Origin: JALYUA01 sp038229875
GTDB taxonomy: Bacteria; Acidobacteriota; Thermoanaerobaculia; UBA5066; Gp7-AA6
DNA: 53,798 bases
Assembly (NCBI GenBank): GCA_038229875.1
Contig: JBBROA010000012.1
Span: 1 to 53,798 of the forward strand
Direction: 5' to 3'
Position numbers and translations under genes: made by a program. Positions within the stretch are counted from its first letter, which is position 1, and the number at the start of each line of letters is the position of its first letter. The notes beneath the pieces are model-generated. The model worked only from the letters and a program-made list of their open reading frames with translations. It was not told the DNA's origin and ran no database searches. Below, piece by piece: positions 15,610-23,363 of this stretch.

Positions 15610-17051
15610 GATGTCCTTTCGTTTTCTTTTTCCAAAGTGGCATGGGCCTCGAGGCCGGGATATGACTCGCCATACCCATATTCGAGAGCCTTCCCGAGGC
15701 CTGCGGCGACGCCCAGCGCGGCGCGAGCCACCGACGCCTCCTCATCGCGCGGAACCGTCTCGTAGCGGGCTCCCGCTGAATAGTTCACCAGAAAAGGACG
15801 GGAATCCTTGACCACACCGTCCGGTAGCGACTCGGGGAGGGGAAAGGCCGCGACGACCCGATGTGCAGAGAGGAATCGGTTGCCGACCGGGGATACGAGG
15901 ACGTGCGCCCGGACGATGTACAGGTGTCCCCCCGCCGGAGCGGACTTCACGTATGACTGGAAGAACCCGCCGCGGCGGCCGAACATCAAACCGAATCGGT
16001 AAGCCGCTCCGCGCGGACGTGCCGCAAACATAGCAGTGGCGACGATTTCCTCCGACCCTTCCAGAGACGAAAGTTTCATGAAGACCACAGCCTGACCCTG
16101 ATCCCACTCGGACAGCTTGTAGACGAGGTTCGGGAAGGCCTCGTTGCCCGGGGGGCGGAACGTCTCTTCGAGGGTTCCTGTGGCAGGCAAGTGAAAGGAC
16201 CGGTCGCCCGACTCCGCGAGGTAGCTTCGAAGAACCCGATAAGCGGCGCTCTTGTCTGCGACGAGGTAGTCGAGTGCCGTGTGAAATCGCCGAATTCGCG
16301 CAACAAAGGTGCGGCTTTCAGTCAAAGGCGGGAGACCCAGGCTTTGAGATCGGGACCCGGGAAGGAATTTATCGTCGGCGATCGTCAGCGCAAGCCCCCG
16401 CCGGGCCGACTCCTTTTCGAATTGAGTCAACATTCCTGCGTCGAGACGCACGGTATTGCCGGGTACCACGATCAGTCGCTCGTAGCCGCGAGACGCCACG
16501 AAATCGACGAGGTTCGCAACGATTGGATCGTGATCGTAAAGGTTCGTCCGCTCCGCGCGCAGAGCTGAATCCAGATTGCTTTCGACGAACCACCACCCGG
16601 CCGGGCTCGGGATGAAATCGATACCGACCGCAACGCCGACAGTGTTCTGCCGGGCCGGGTCATGCCAATAGCCTCTGTAGGCGGGAGCCTGCGGGATACC
16701 GCGGGCGTATCGGACACTCAGGTCCAGGAGCTCGGTTCTCCCTCTCGTAACGGTGGCCAGCTTCCTCGCGTCCCGTGAGAATCGAGTCAAGGCGCGGACG
16801 ATTCCGTGGAGGCCGCGGGCCGGACCGCTCTGAACCGCTGAAATGAGCAACGGAAGCAGATGCGAGCGACGGAAGCGACGCGTAGACGCGAGTGCTCTGA
16901 GTCCGCGTGTCGCGGCAGCGTGAAGGGCGCCGAGTTCGTACCCAGCCATCCGCCAGCGGTCCTCCCGGACGATCGAGCGGACGACAGCCCGCCGCGTCTC
17001 CTCGGGCAGAGACTCGAAGGGCGGAAAGCTGATTGGGGGAAGCGATTTCAT
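15606..17051 (-). CDS. uncharacterised protein, circularly permuted ATP-grasp-like family (paralogue C)
   Basis: 481 aa and clearly homologous to the proteins at 19185-20825 and 20822-22462, but without their first ~65 residues. Shared blocks, in order: REDRWRMAGYELGALHAA; LSVRYARGIPQ; GYWHDPARQNTVGVAVGIDF; WWFVESNLDSA; LIVVPGN; PNLVYKLSE followed by GQAVVFMKLSS; FQSYVKS; RAHVLVSPVG with LSAHRVV; FLVNYSAGARYE. Residues are less conserved than between A and B: ESNLDS replaces the ExNMN/D-CG of the others. No membrane helix or signal peptide is seen. I do not recognise a named family. The order GxDF...ExN...K...GxxVxFxK...R suggests a permuted ATP-grasp fold, that is, a carboxylate-amine or carboxylate-thiol ligase; this is inference. 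The gene is coupled by GTGA to the downstream WbpB-WbpD fusion. Confidence 0.6.
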   Translation of the reverse strand: MKSLPPISFPPFESLPEETRRAVVRSIVREDRWRMAGYELGALHAAATRGLRALASTRRFRRSHLLPLLISAVQSGPARGLHGIVRALTRFSRDARKLATVTRGRTELLDLSVRYARGIPQAPAYRGYWHDPARQNTVGVAVGIDFIPSPAGWWFVESNLDSALRAERTNLYDHDPIVANLVDFVASRGYERLIVVPGNTVRLDAGMLTQFEKESARRGLALTIADDKFLPGSRSQSLGLPPLTESRTFVARIRRFHTALDYLVADKSAAYRVLRSYLAESGDRSFHLPATGTLEETFRPPGNEAFPNLVYKLSEWDQGQAVVFMKLSSLEGSEEIVATAMFAARPRGAAYRFGLMFGRRGGFFQSYVKSAPAGGHLYIVRAHVLVSPVGNRFLSAHRVVAAFPLPESLPDGVVKDSRPFLVNYSAGARYETVPRDEEASVARAALGVAAGLGKALEYGYGESYPGLEAHATLEKENERTS

Positions 17052-17095
17052 CGGAGAGTGCTAAGGCCCGGAGGGGTCGCCGGCGCCCGGCCGAT

Positions 17096-18199
17096 TCATC
17101 TGGGTCCGATCAAACGCGCGTCCTCCCGCGCCCCGAAGTCGTCAACGTGTTGATACGTCCCGGACTCGGCCGGGCCGGCACCGGCGATAAAGGAATTCAA
17201 TGGGATCCATTTCTGCAGGCGCACTCCTGCCAGAGCACCCACGTAGATCGACCCTTCGCGTCCCGCCGCGATGTCGTGGCCCTTCCGAAACTGCATGCTT
17301 TTGTCGGCGCGGCCGAACGTTCGCATCACGGTTCCTTCCCTATCAAGCTCTCGAATTATTGGTCGATGGCCATCGACAACATAAAACTTTCCGTTTGGCC
17401 CCGTGGCGATCCCCCAAGGCCGTCCGAGCGCGAGACTCTTCCATTGAGTCAGGTATTGTCCAGATCCGGTGAAGATCTGGATTCGCTCATTTTCGCGATC
17501 CACGACATAGACCAGCCCGTCGACACCGAGGGTTATCCCGTGAGGCACGTCGAATTCTCCGGCAGCCGAGCCATGGCGGCCCCACTCAAGCTGGAACCGA
17601 CCATCGGAAGAAAACATCGCGACTCTGGAGTTCCGGTATCCGTCCGTGACGTAGAAGGAGCCATCTCCGAGTACGGCGACATCAGTGGGCCGATCAAAGT
17701 GCGACTGATCGCATCCCGGGACGCCGCGATCCCCGACGGTCAAAAGGCACGCGCCGTCGCGTCCGAACTTGAAGACCTGGTGCAGTCCGATATCGGTCAC
17801 CCAGATGTTGTCCTGATTGTCTATGCGAAGACCGTGAGGCATCGCGAAAACGCTCTGCCCCCAGGAAGAGAGCAGCGCGCCGGTTCTGCCGTGGAATTTC
17901 AGAATCGTCGGCGCCAGGATGGCATCCGAGTGAAGGGGTTCGCTCCATTCTCGCCCCGCCCGGTGGAAAACAAAGACGTCGCCGGAGGAGTCGACGCTCA
18001 GGCCGGTCACTGCACCGAGATTGAATCCATCGGGAAGTCTGGGCCAGTCACGGGCGAGGCGAAGCTCGTCCCCGTTTTCCTTCGGCCACATCATTAGCTC
18101 TCCGGTCGACACTTGGGCACACCAGGCCACTACGTCCGCTCCAATGCGTCGAAATGTCTTTCCCATGGCTCTTGCCAGATCATCCGGGATGGAAGTCAT
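17096..18199 (-). CDS. NHL-repeat beta-propeller protein
   Basis: About 367 aa from ATG 18199; a TTG at 18217 would add six residues. Repeated blades of the NHL/6-bladed-propeller type are visible: AVTGLSVDSSGDVFVF, MPHGLRIDNQDNIWVTD, RPTDVAVLGDGSFYVTDGYRNSRV, VPHGITLGVDGLVYVVDREN, RPWGIATGPNGKFYVVDG and KGHDIAAGREGSIYVG. The pattern is like the lyase part of peptidylglycine alpha-amidating enzymes and many bacterial NHL proteins. No signal peptide is evident at either start, so it may be cytoplasmic. It sits between two ATP-grasp-like genes, preceded by a 227-bp gap, the only sizeable break in this part of the operon. It could be a scaffold or a lyase; the sequence does not decide. Confidence 0.75.
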   Translation of the reverse strand: MTSIPDDLARAMGKTFRRIGADVVAWCAQVSTGELMMWPKENGDELRLARDWPRLPDGFNLGAVTGLSVDSSGDVFVFHRAGREWSEPLHSDAILAPTILKFHGRTGALLSSWGQSVFAMPHGLRIDNQDNIWVTDIGLHQVFKFGRDGACLLTVGDRGVPGCDQSHFDRPTDVAVLGDGSFYVTDGYRNSRVAMFSSDGRFQLEWGRHGSAAGEFDVPHGITLGVDGLVYVVDRENERIQIFTGSGQYLTQWKSLALGRPWGIATGPNGKFYVVDGHRPIIRELDREGTVMRTFGRADKSMQFRKGHDIAAGREGSIYVGALAGVRLQKWIPLNSFIAGAGPAESGTYQHVDDFGAREDARLIGPR

Positions 18200-18320
18200 T
18201 GCTCGAACCAAGTACAAACACCGCGAGTCCCGTCAGCGTTCGAAGAGGCGAGCCGCTCGACTTCGTTTGTCCGCACGAAGATGAGAACGGTACGAGTGGC
18301 CTGGAAAGGTTGGCCGCGAC

Positions 18321-18346
18321 GCGACGGTAAGAGGCAATCCCGTCGC
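18321..18346. repeat. 7-bp perfect inverted repeat in the gap before the NHL gene
   Basis: GCGACGG (18321-18327) and CCGTCGC (18340-18346) form a perfect stem around a 12-nt loop in the 227-bp gap. On the minus strand it follows the 2OG-oxygenase stop by about 80 bases and has no T-run, so it is a weak terminator or an operator rather than a classic terminator. It overlaps the -10 side of the possible promoter at 18325-18354. Confidence 0.35.
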
Positions 18347-18354
18347 ACCGTCAA
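18325..18354 (-). promoter_or_regulatory. possible sigma70-like promoter for the NHL gene
   Basis: On the minus strand TTGACG (18354-18349) is followed after 18 bases by TTACCG (18330-18325), a good -35 with a poor -10. It would place a start about 120 bases upstream of ATG 18199, inside the only large gap of this operon section. The poor -10 and overlap with a hairpin make it tentative. Confidence 0.25.
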
Positions 18355-18426
18355 AGATGAAATCTCAGCGGATTGAACCTATTCGAAGGGTCGGAAGACA
18401 ACGTCCGTATTCTTTTCCGCAAAGCT

Positions 18427-19188
18427 CTAAACGTCCCTCAATCGAGGGAGCCGGCCGCCCTGGATGTCTTTCCAGACGCGTCCCAGCTTGTTGGTGATCC
18501 GGCCGGAGAGAGAGGGCCGCTCGACGATCCGGTAACCGAAGCTGTACCGGTTTGTGTCGGAATAGATGGAGTGCCACATAAGATCGTTTGCCGAAACCTT
18601 GAAAAGACGCACCGTCCAGCGGCGGTCGTACGAGGTCGCGATCTCGTGGCTCCGGGGATCTCGATAGCGGAAAAACGACTTGCCCGGGTCGTCGCAGTAC
18701 GTGACGTACATGCGCCATCCCGGCGCGTTGCTGTTGGTGTGCCATCCCATGTACGAGCCGGGGGGATACCAGAAGTGGCCGATTCGGTCCGCCCACACCG
18801 GGTGGTCGGATCGGAAGAGCTCCTTCACCTTGCGTGCTACGAGACGGTCGACGCCCCGCATGAGCCGGCGGACGTCGTCGTGGCGGATCGAGCCTTCGAC
18901 GTCGCGCGAGCCGAACACTATGCAGTTGGCGATCCGACGGCGCATCTGGCCGACGCTCCCGATGCTTTCGACGTCCCTCTCCCTCTTCAGGATCTTTTCG
19001 AGTGTCTCCGGCGAGACCTCGTCGGCAGCCCTCTCGTCCGGCTGAAAACGGGTCTTCAGGAGTTCGGGCTCGATTCTCTTCTGCAGATCGACGCAGGCCC
19101 GGACCCGGCTCGTCAGCTCCGCGTCCTGCGCCCACTCGTCGAATTCGCGGAAAAGAAAGCCCGAGTCGAATTCGATCTTTTCCATCAC
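18427..19188 (-). CDS. 2OG-Fe(II) oxygenase-like protein with HxN in place of HxD
   Basis: 253 aa from the GTG at 19188, which overlaps the upstream stop; ATG 19185 is the next codon. The C-terminal half has the double-stranded beta-helix oxygenase signature: YMGWHTNSNAPGWRMYVTYC, then KSFFRYRDP, the distal His in LMWHSIYSDTNRYSFGYRI and an Arg after it. The first metal-binding motif reads His-Thr-Asn, not the usual His-x-Asp/Glu. I recall uncharacterised bacterial and phage proteins with the same GWHTN...WHxxYS pattern, so this looks like a family trait, not damage. The N-terminal half is charged and helical. It ends the coupled cassette with ATP-grasp-like genes A and B, suggesting it hydroxylates their product or substrate; that is inference. 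Confidence 0.7.
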   Translation of the reverse strand: MMEKIEFDSGFLFREFDEWAQDAELTSRVRACVDLQKRIEPELLKTRFQPDERAADEVSPETLEKILKRERDVESIGSVGQMRRRIANCIVFGSRDVEGSIRHDDVRRLMRGVDRLVARKVKELFRSDHPVWADRIGHFWYPPGSYMGWHTNSNAPGWRMYVTYCDDPGKSFFRYRDPRSHEIATSYDRRWTVRLFKVSANDLMWHSIYSDTNRYSFGYRIVERPSLSGRITNKLGRVWKDIQGGRLPRLRDV

Positions 19189-20825
19189 GCGTCCCTCGAG
19201 TCAGTTGTCATCGATTCTCGCTCATCCCGCGCCCCCCGCTCCTCGGCCGGCTCCCGGCCGTGCTGGAAACCGTACTCGATCGCTCGGGCGAGCCCGCGGG
19301 CGACTCCCAGCGCCGCCTTGCGCACGGCGGAGAGCTCTTCGAGCGGGACCTTCTCGAGCTTCGACCCGGCCCTCCAGTTCACCAGGTACGGCGCCTGATC
19401 TTCGATCACGCCCATGGGGAGGGACTCGGGGACCGCCTTCGAGCCGACGAGGCGGTGGGCCGCTAGGAAATGAATCCCGATCGGAGTCAGGACGACGTAA
19501 GCGCGCGTCTTGAACAGGCGCCGGTCGGCAGTCCAGCGGGTCCGGACGTACGACTGGAACACGCCCTGGCGGTCGAGGAGCCGGGAGTAGAGGCGGGTCA
19601 ATAAGCCCCGCCGGGGAACCCGGGCGAGCGATTCGGCGAGCACCTCACGGGCATGCGCCAGCGACGAGATCTTCAGGAACACCACTCCCTCGCCGTCATC
19701 GCTCTCCGGAAGCTTGAAGACGAGGTTCGGAAACGGATCCGAGGCGTCCGCGGGCGAAAACGCAGGCTCGGGTGTCGTGGGTGCCAATTGGAAGCTCGTG
19801 TCGCCCGACTCCTGCCTGTAGATTCGCAGCGCTCGACTGCTCGCTCGTTTGTGGTGGATGAGCCAATCGAGCGGGGTCCGATAGTGCCGATTGCGCACCA
19901 GGAGCGTCTTGGGAGCTCCGAGCTCGGGCAGGCCGACCGTTCCCGGATGTCCGAACCGCGGGTGGAACGAATCCTCGAAGAGGCGGAGATCGAGTCCCAG
20001 GGTCGCCGCCCCATCCCGGTATTGGCCGGTCATCGACTCGTCGACTGAGGTGTTGCCCGAGACGACGACCAGGCGGTGGTACCCGGAGGACGCGGTGACG
20101 TCGAGAAGGCTCCGAACGAACGGGTCGTTGCGGAACATGACCGTGCGGATGATCTCGAGCCCGCAGTTCATGTTGCTCTCGACCAGCCAGTAGCCCTCGT
20201 CGTTCTCGATCAGATCGAGCCCGACGATGATCCCGACGGTCGAGTGTTTCGCCGGTTCGTGCCAGAACCCACGGAAGGAGGGCTCCTGCGGGAGCCCCCG
20301 CGCGTACCGGACGGCGAGGTCGCGCACCTCGACGCGCGCGGCCGCGAGGAAATCCGCGAGCCTCGGCCGCGGCGCGACGCGGGCGCGTAGCGACAGCCAG
20401 CCGCGCCGGACGGCGGGAAGGGCGAACCAAGGGCCCGCCTGGACGGCCGAGGCGAGGAGCTCTGCCGCCGCTCGGCGCCGCGTCCCGTATCGGACCCGAT
20501 TCTCGAACCGCCAGAGCGCGCGCGTCGCCGCCTCGTGCCACCGGCCGAGCGAGTACGCGGCCATTCGCCAGCGGGCGTCCCGCGCAACGAGCTCGACCAG
20601 AGCCGTCCGGGCGTCGGCGGAAAGGGTGTCGAACGCGCCGAGCACGGATTCGGGCTCTCCGAGGAGTCCGGATCGTGACGCGGTGTGGCGAAGGCCGCGG
20701 CGCAGCGCCTTCGCGTCCTCCGGGCGGAGGCGCCCGCCCGCGTCCATGCCGCGCACGGCGGGGCCAAGCGCGGACGCAAAGGGATCGGCCGGCACGGCCA
20801 CGAACGGCCCAGGCTCGTCGGTCAT
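19185..20825 (-). CDS. uncharacterised protein, circularly permuted ATP-grasp-like family (paralogue B)
   Basis: 546 aa. Possible ATP-grasp landmarks come in the order found in circularly permuted ATP-grasp proteins: VGIIVGLDLIE (~197-207) and YWLVESNMNCG (~212-222) with an ExNxN metal-site-like motif; VVVSGNTS (~253-260); VRNRHYRTPLDWLIHHKRASSRALR (~310-334) with an adjacent Lys/Arg run; PNLVFKLPE (~366-374) and GEGVVFLK (~378-385) like the ATP-binding Lys and Gly-rich loop; FQSYVRT and RAYVVLTPIG (~441-450); and LVNWRAGSKLEKV. The first ~165 residues are helical and have no counterpart I know. No signal peptide or membrane helix. ATG 20825 overlaps the stop of paralogue A as ATGA. Equal length (546) and high similarity to A indicate a tandem duplication. 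Function unproven. Confidence 0.65.
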   Translation of the reverse strand: MTDEPGPFVAVPADPFASALGPAVRGMDAGGRLRPEDAKALRRGLRHTASRSGLLGEPESVLGAFDTLSADARTALVELVARDARWRMAAYSLGRWHEAATRALWRFENRVRYGTRRRAAAELLASAVQAGPWFALPAVRRGWLSLRARVAPRPRLADFLAAARVEVRDLAVRYARGLPQEPSFRGFWHEPAKHSTVGIIVGLDLIENDEGYWLVESNMNCGLEIIRTVMFRNDPFVRSLLDVTASSGYHRLVVVSGNTSVDESMTGQYRDGAATLGLDLRLFEDSFHPRFGHPGTVGLPELGAPKTLLVRNRHYRTPLDWLIHHKRASSRALRIYRQESGDTSFQLAPTTPEPAFSPADASDPFPNLVFKLPESDDGEGVVFLKISSLAHAREVLAESLARVPRRGLLTRLYSRLLDRQGVFQSYVRTRWTADRRLFKTRAYVVLTPIGIHFLAAHRLVGSKAVPESLPMGVIEDQAPYLVNWRAGSKLEKVPLEELSAVRKAALGVARGLARAIEYGFQHGREPAEERGARDERESMTTDSRDA

Positions 20826-22462
20826 CGCGCCTCCTTACCGGCCGCGAGCGGCTCCCGGCCCGTGGGAGCGGAAATCGACGAAACGTCGGGACCGGTCTGG
20901 AAGCCGAAGGAGAGCGCTCGCGCGAGGCCTCGCGCGACCCCGAGCGCCGCGTCCCGGACTCCCGCTTCCGCCTCCGGGGGGACGACGCCGAAGCGCGCCG
21001 CGCCCTGGTAGCTGATCATATAAGGCTCCTGATCGCGGACGACCCCGGTGGGCAGCTCCTTAGGGAGGGACTTCGAGCCGATGACCCGGTGCGCGGAAAG
21101 AAAGTGGACGGCGGCGGGGGTCAGGAGCACGTGTGCGCGCGTCCGATACAGCCGCCGGTCGGGAAGCATGGGTGTGCGGATGTAGGGCTGGAAGAGCCCT
21201 TCGCCGTCGTCGAGCCGGGAATAGAGGCGGGTGAGAACGCCGACTGCCGGCGCAGACCGAATCGTTTCCGCTAGCGCTTCCCTCGCCTGCGAGACGGAAG
21301 CGGCCTTGAGGAAGAAGACGCCTTCGCCCTTGTCGCGCTCCGGAAACTTGAAGACGAGGTTCGGGAAGGGGTCGGTTGGGTCGACCGGGCCGAGGAACGA
21401 GGCGGGGTCGGCGCTGATCGGCGGCAGAAGGAAGCTCTGGTCCCCCGTCTCCTCCTGGTAGAAGCGCAGGGCGCGGCTGCTCGCCCTCTTGTGCTGGACG
21501 ACATAGTCGACGTTCGTGCGATAGTGACGGTTGCGCACCACGAGGACGCCCGGCTCGACCGGGGCGGGCACTCGAACGCATCGGGAGTGCCCGAATCTCG
21601 GATGGAACGCGTCTTCAATCAGCGTCACCGCGAAACTCCGCGCGGCGGCGCCATCCCGGAACTGCCGCGCCATCTGAGGCTCGATCGAGGAATTGCCGGC
21701 GACCACCGCGAGCCGCCGATACCCCTGCGTCGCGGCGAAGTCGAGCAGCCCGTTGACGAACGGATCCTCGCCGTAGATCGCGGTGCGCTCGGGCAGAAGC
21801 CCGCAATCCATGTTGCCTTCGATAAACCAATGCCCCTTCTCGCTCTCGATAAAGTCGATTCCCACGATCATTCCGACTGTCGCGTGGCGCTCGCGGTCGT
21901 GCCAGAAGCCCGGATAGGAACGGGACTGCTTGAGGCCGCGCGCGTAGCGGACGCCCAGGTTTCGGACCTCGACGTCGGCTGAGGCGAGGACCTCCGAGAG
22001 CCTGGGGCGGTTCGAGAGCCGGGCTCTCGACGCGAGGGCGCGGCGATAAGCGGCGTGGACCGCGAAATAGGGTGCGGCCTGAAACCCGGAGGCGAGGAGC
22101 TCGACGAACGGGCGTACGACGCGTCCGTGGCGAAGCCGGGCGCCCGTCCGCCATAGTGTTCTCGTGACGGCGGAGTGCCACGCGCCCAGGTCGTAGGCGG
22201 CCATCCTCCAGAGCCCGTCCTCGTCGAGCAGCCGGAGGAGCTCCCTCCGCGCCGGCTCCGGCAGCGCGTCGAACTCGCCGAGGACCTCTTCGGGATCCGC
22301 GAGCACGTTTCTCCAGGATCGCGGCCCGCTTCGGAGCGCGCGCCGGAGCGCCCGCGCATCCGGCGCCGCGAGCCGGCCATCCGGCCCGACGCGGCCGAGC
22401 GCATCACGAAGCGCGGCTGTGAATCCTCCGGTTGCCGGCGGCCGGCACGCCTCAGAGGACAC
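20822..22462 (-). CDS. uncharacterised protein, circularly permuted ATP-grasp-like family (paralogue A)
   Basis: The GTG at 22462 gives 546 residues, exactly the length of paralogue B. The frame is open further upstream, but that part lies inside the YdjC-like gene and is arginine/serine-rich noise. Conserved blocks: LWRMAAYDLGAWHSA; VGMIVGIDFIE; GHWFIEGNMDCG; VVAGNSS; VRNRHYRTNVDYVVQHKRASSRALR; PNLVFKFPERDKGEGVFFLK; FQPYIRT; RAHVLLTPAA with LSAHRVIGSK; YMISYQGAARF. The block VRNRHYR...HKRASSRALRxY is nearly identical in A and B, so it is probably functional. As with B, the motif order suggests an ATP-dependent ligase with a permuted ATP-grasp fold. It overlaps the upstream YdjC-like gene by 11 nt and the downstream gene by 4 nt. 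Confidence 0.65.
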   Translation of the reverse strand: MSSEACRPPATGGFTAALRDALGRVGPDGRLAAPDARALRRALRSGPRSWRNVLADPEEVLGEFDALPEPARRELLRLLDEDGLWRMAAYDLGAWHSAVTRTLWRTGARLRHGRVVRPFVELLASGFQAAPYFAVHAAYRRALASRARLSNRPRLSEVLASADVEVRNLGVRYARGLKQSRSYPGFWHDRERHATVGMIVGIDFIESEKGHWFIEGNMDCGLLPERTAIYGEDPFVNGLLDFAATQGYRRLAVVAGNSSIEPQMARQFRDGAAARSFAVTLIEDAFHPRFGHSRCVRVPAPVEPGVLVVRNRHYRTNVDYVVQHKRASSRALRFYQEETGDQSFLLPPISADPASFLGPVDPTDPFPNLVFKFPERDKGEGVFFLKAASVSQAREALAETIRSAPAVGVLTRLYSRLDDGEGLFQPYIRTPMLPDRRLYRTRAHVLLTPAAVHFLSAHRVIGSKSLPKELPTGVVRDQEPYMISYQGAARFGVVPPEAEAGVRDAALGVARGLARALSFGFQTGPDVSSISAPTGREPLAAGKEAR

Positions 22463-23363
22463 GCGTCCACCGTACCGTCCCGGCCCCACGCAGGGGAATG
22501 TCCCGATAACCCGCCAGCCGCACTCCCGAGGCCGCAATGCCGGCCCGGAACTCCGTCGAGAGCAGGACCTGTCGCTCGAGCTCGCGCTGGCCGAGATACG
22601 TCGACCATCGGCGCAGTTCGGCGTCGACGTAGCCGGGGTGCGAGACGAACTCACTGAACCCCGGAGGAAGATTCCTCAACAAGGCGAGGTAGTTGGTCAC
22701 CGTAATCGTGTTGGGGCGCTGGCCCAGATACGTTATTCCGACCCACTGGTCCGGCATCGCCAAGCCGCGCGCGAGCGCTCCGCGCCTCAACCACCCGTTC
22801 CAGAGAAGCGAGGGTATCCGGCGTGGGTGGCCGATCGTATAGAGGAGGCGCTGCCTCCGCGGGGACCGACCCTCCATTCCGAAAAGGTTGCGGTGCGTCC
22901 GGATCCGACCCGCGCCGCTCTCGATGGCGAGGTCGAAAAAGAGCCTGTGCAGCCCCGGGAGCCGGTTCATGCTCTGGTGAAAGTCCACGTGTGAGAACGC
23001 CAGACCGGCGAGGTCGCGCAGCTTCCCGATCTGGGCTTCGATCTCAGCCCGGAGCTCGGAGATCCGGATCTTACCCCTGAGGAACAGACGCGGAAACGCG
23101 CGGTAGTGGAACTCGCCGTTCCGATCGACGAGGGTGGGGACCCGGGAGGGGTCCAGCAGCGGCCGTCCGACGATCGGATTTACGTGGCAGCCGACGGACA
23201 CGTCCGGATGACGCCGGACGAGATCGGCGACTCGCAAGGCGTGCGGGAAGTTCACGTTCACCGAGACGCTTCGCACGGTCCCGAAATCTACGCACTCGTC
23301 GATCGCTCGCGTGGCGCCATCGGTGAAACCGTACCCATCGGCGTTTATGATCAGCGCGCGCAT
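22452..23363 (-). CDS. YdjC/ChbG-like carbohydrate deacetylase family protein (first copy)
   Basis: 303 aa starting at ATG 23363 (MRALIINADG), which shares a base with the stop of the GT4 gene (TGATG). It matches the YdjC family: NADGYGFTDGATRAIDE at the N-terminus, VSVGCHVNPIVGRPL with a metal-type His, and FSHVDFHQSMNRLPG with a second His. The classic NADDFG box is NADGYG here, the second Asp being Gly, and the same change is in the second copy at 25992-26855. YdjC proteins remove acetyl groups from amino sugars, so this enzyme could N-deacetylate a sugar of the glycan and expose an amine for the ligase-like enzymes downstream. That link is inference from gene order. Confidence 0.8.
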   Translation of the reverse strand: MRALIINADGYGFTDGATRAIDECVDFGTVRSVSVNVNFPHALRVADLVRRHPDVSVGCHVNPIVGRPLLDPSRVPTLVDRNGEFHYRAFPRLFLRGKIRISELRAEIEAQIGKLRDLAGLAFSHVDFHQSMNRLPGLHRLFFDLAIESGAGRIRTHRNLFGMEGRSPRRQRLLYTIGHPRRIPSLLWNGWLRRGALARGLAMPDQWVGITYLGQRPNTITVTNYLALLRNLPPGFSEFVSHPGYVDAELRRWSTYLGQRELERQVLLSTEFRAGIAASGVRLAGYRDIPLRGAGTVRWTRVL

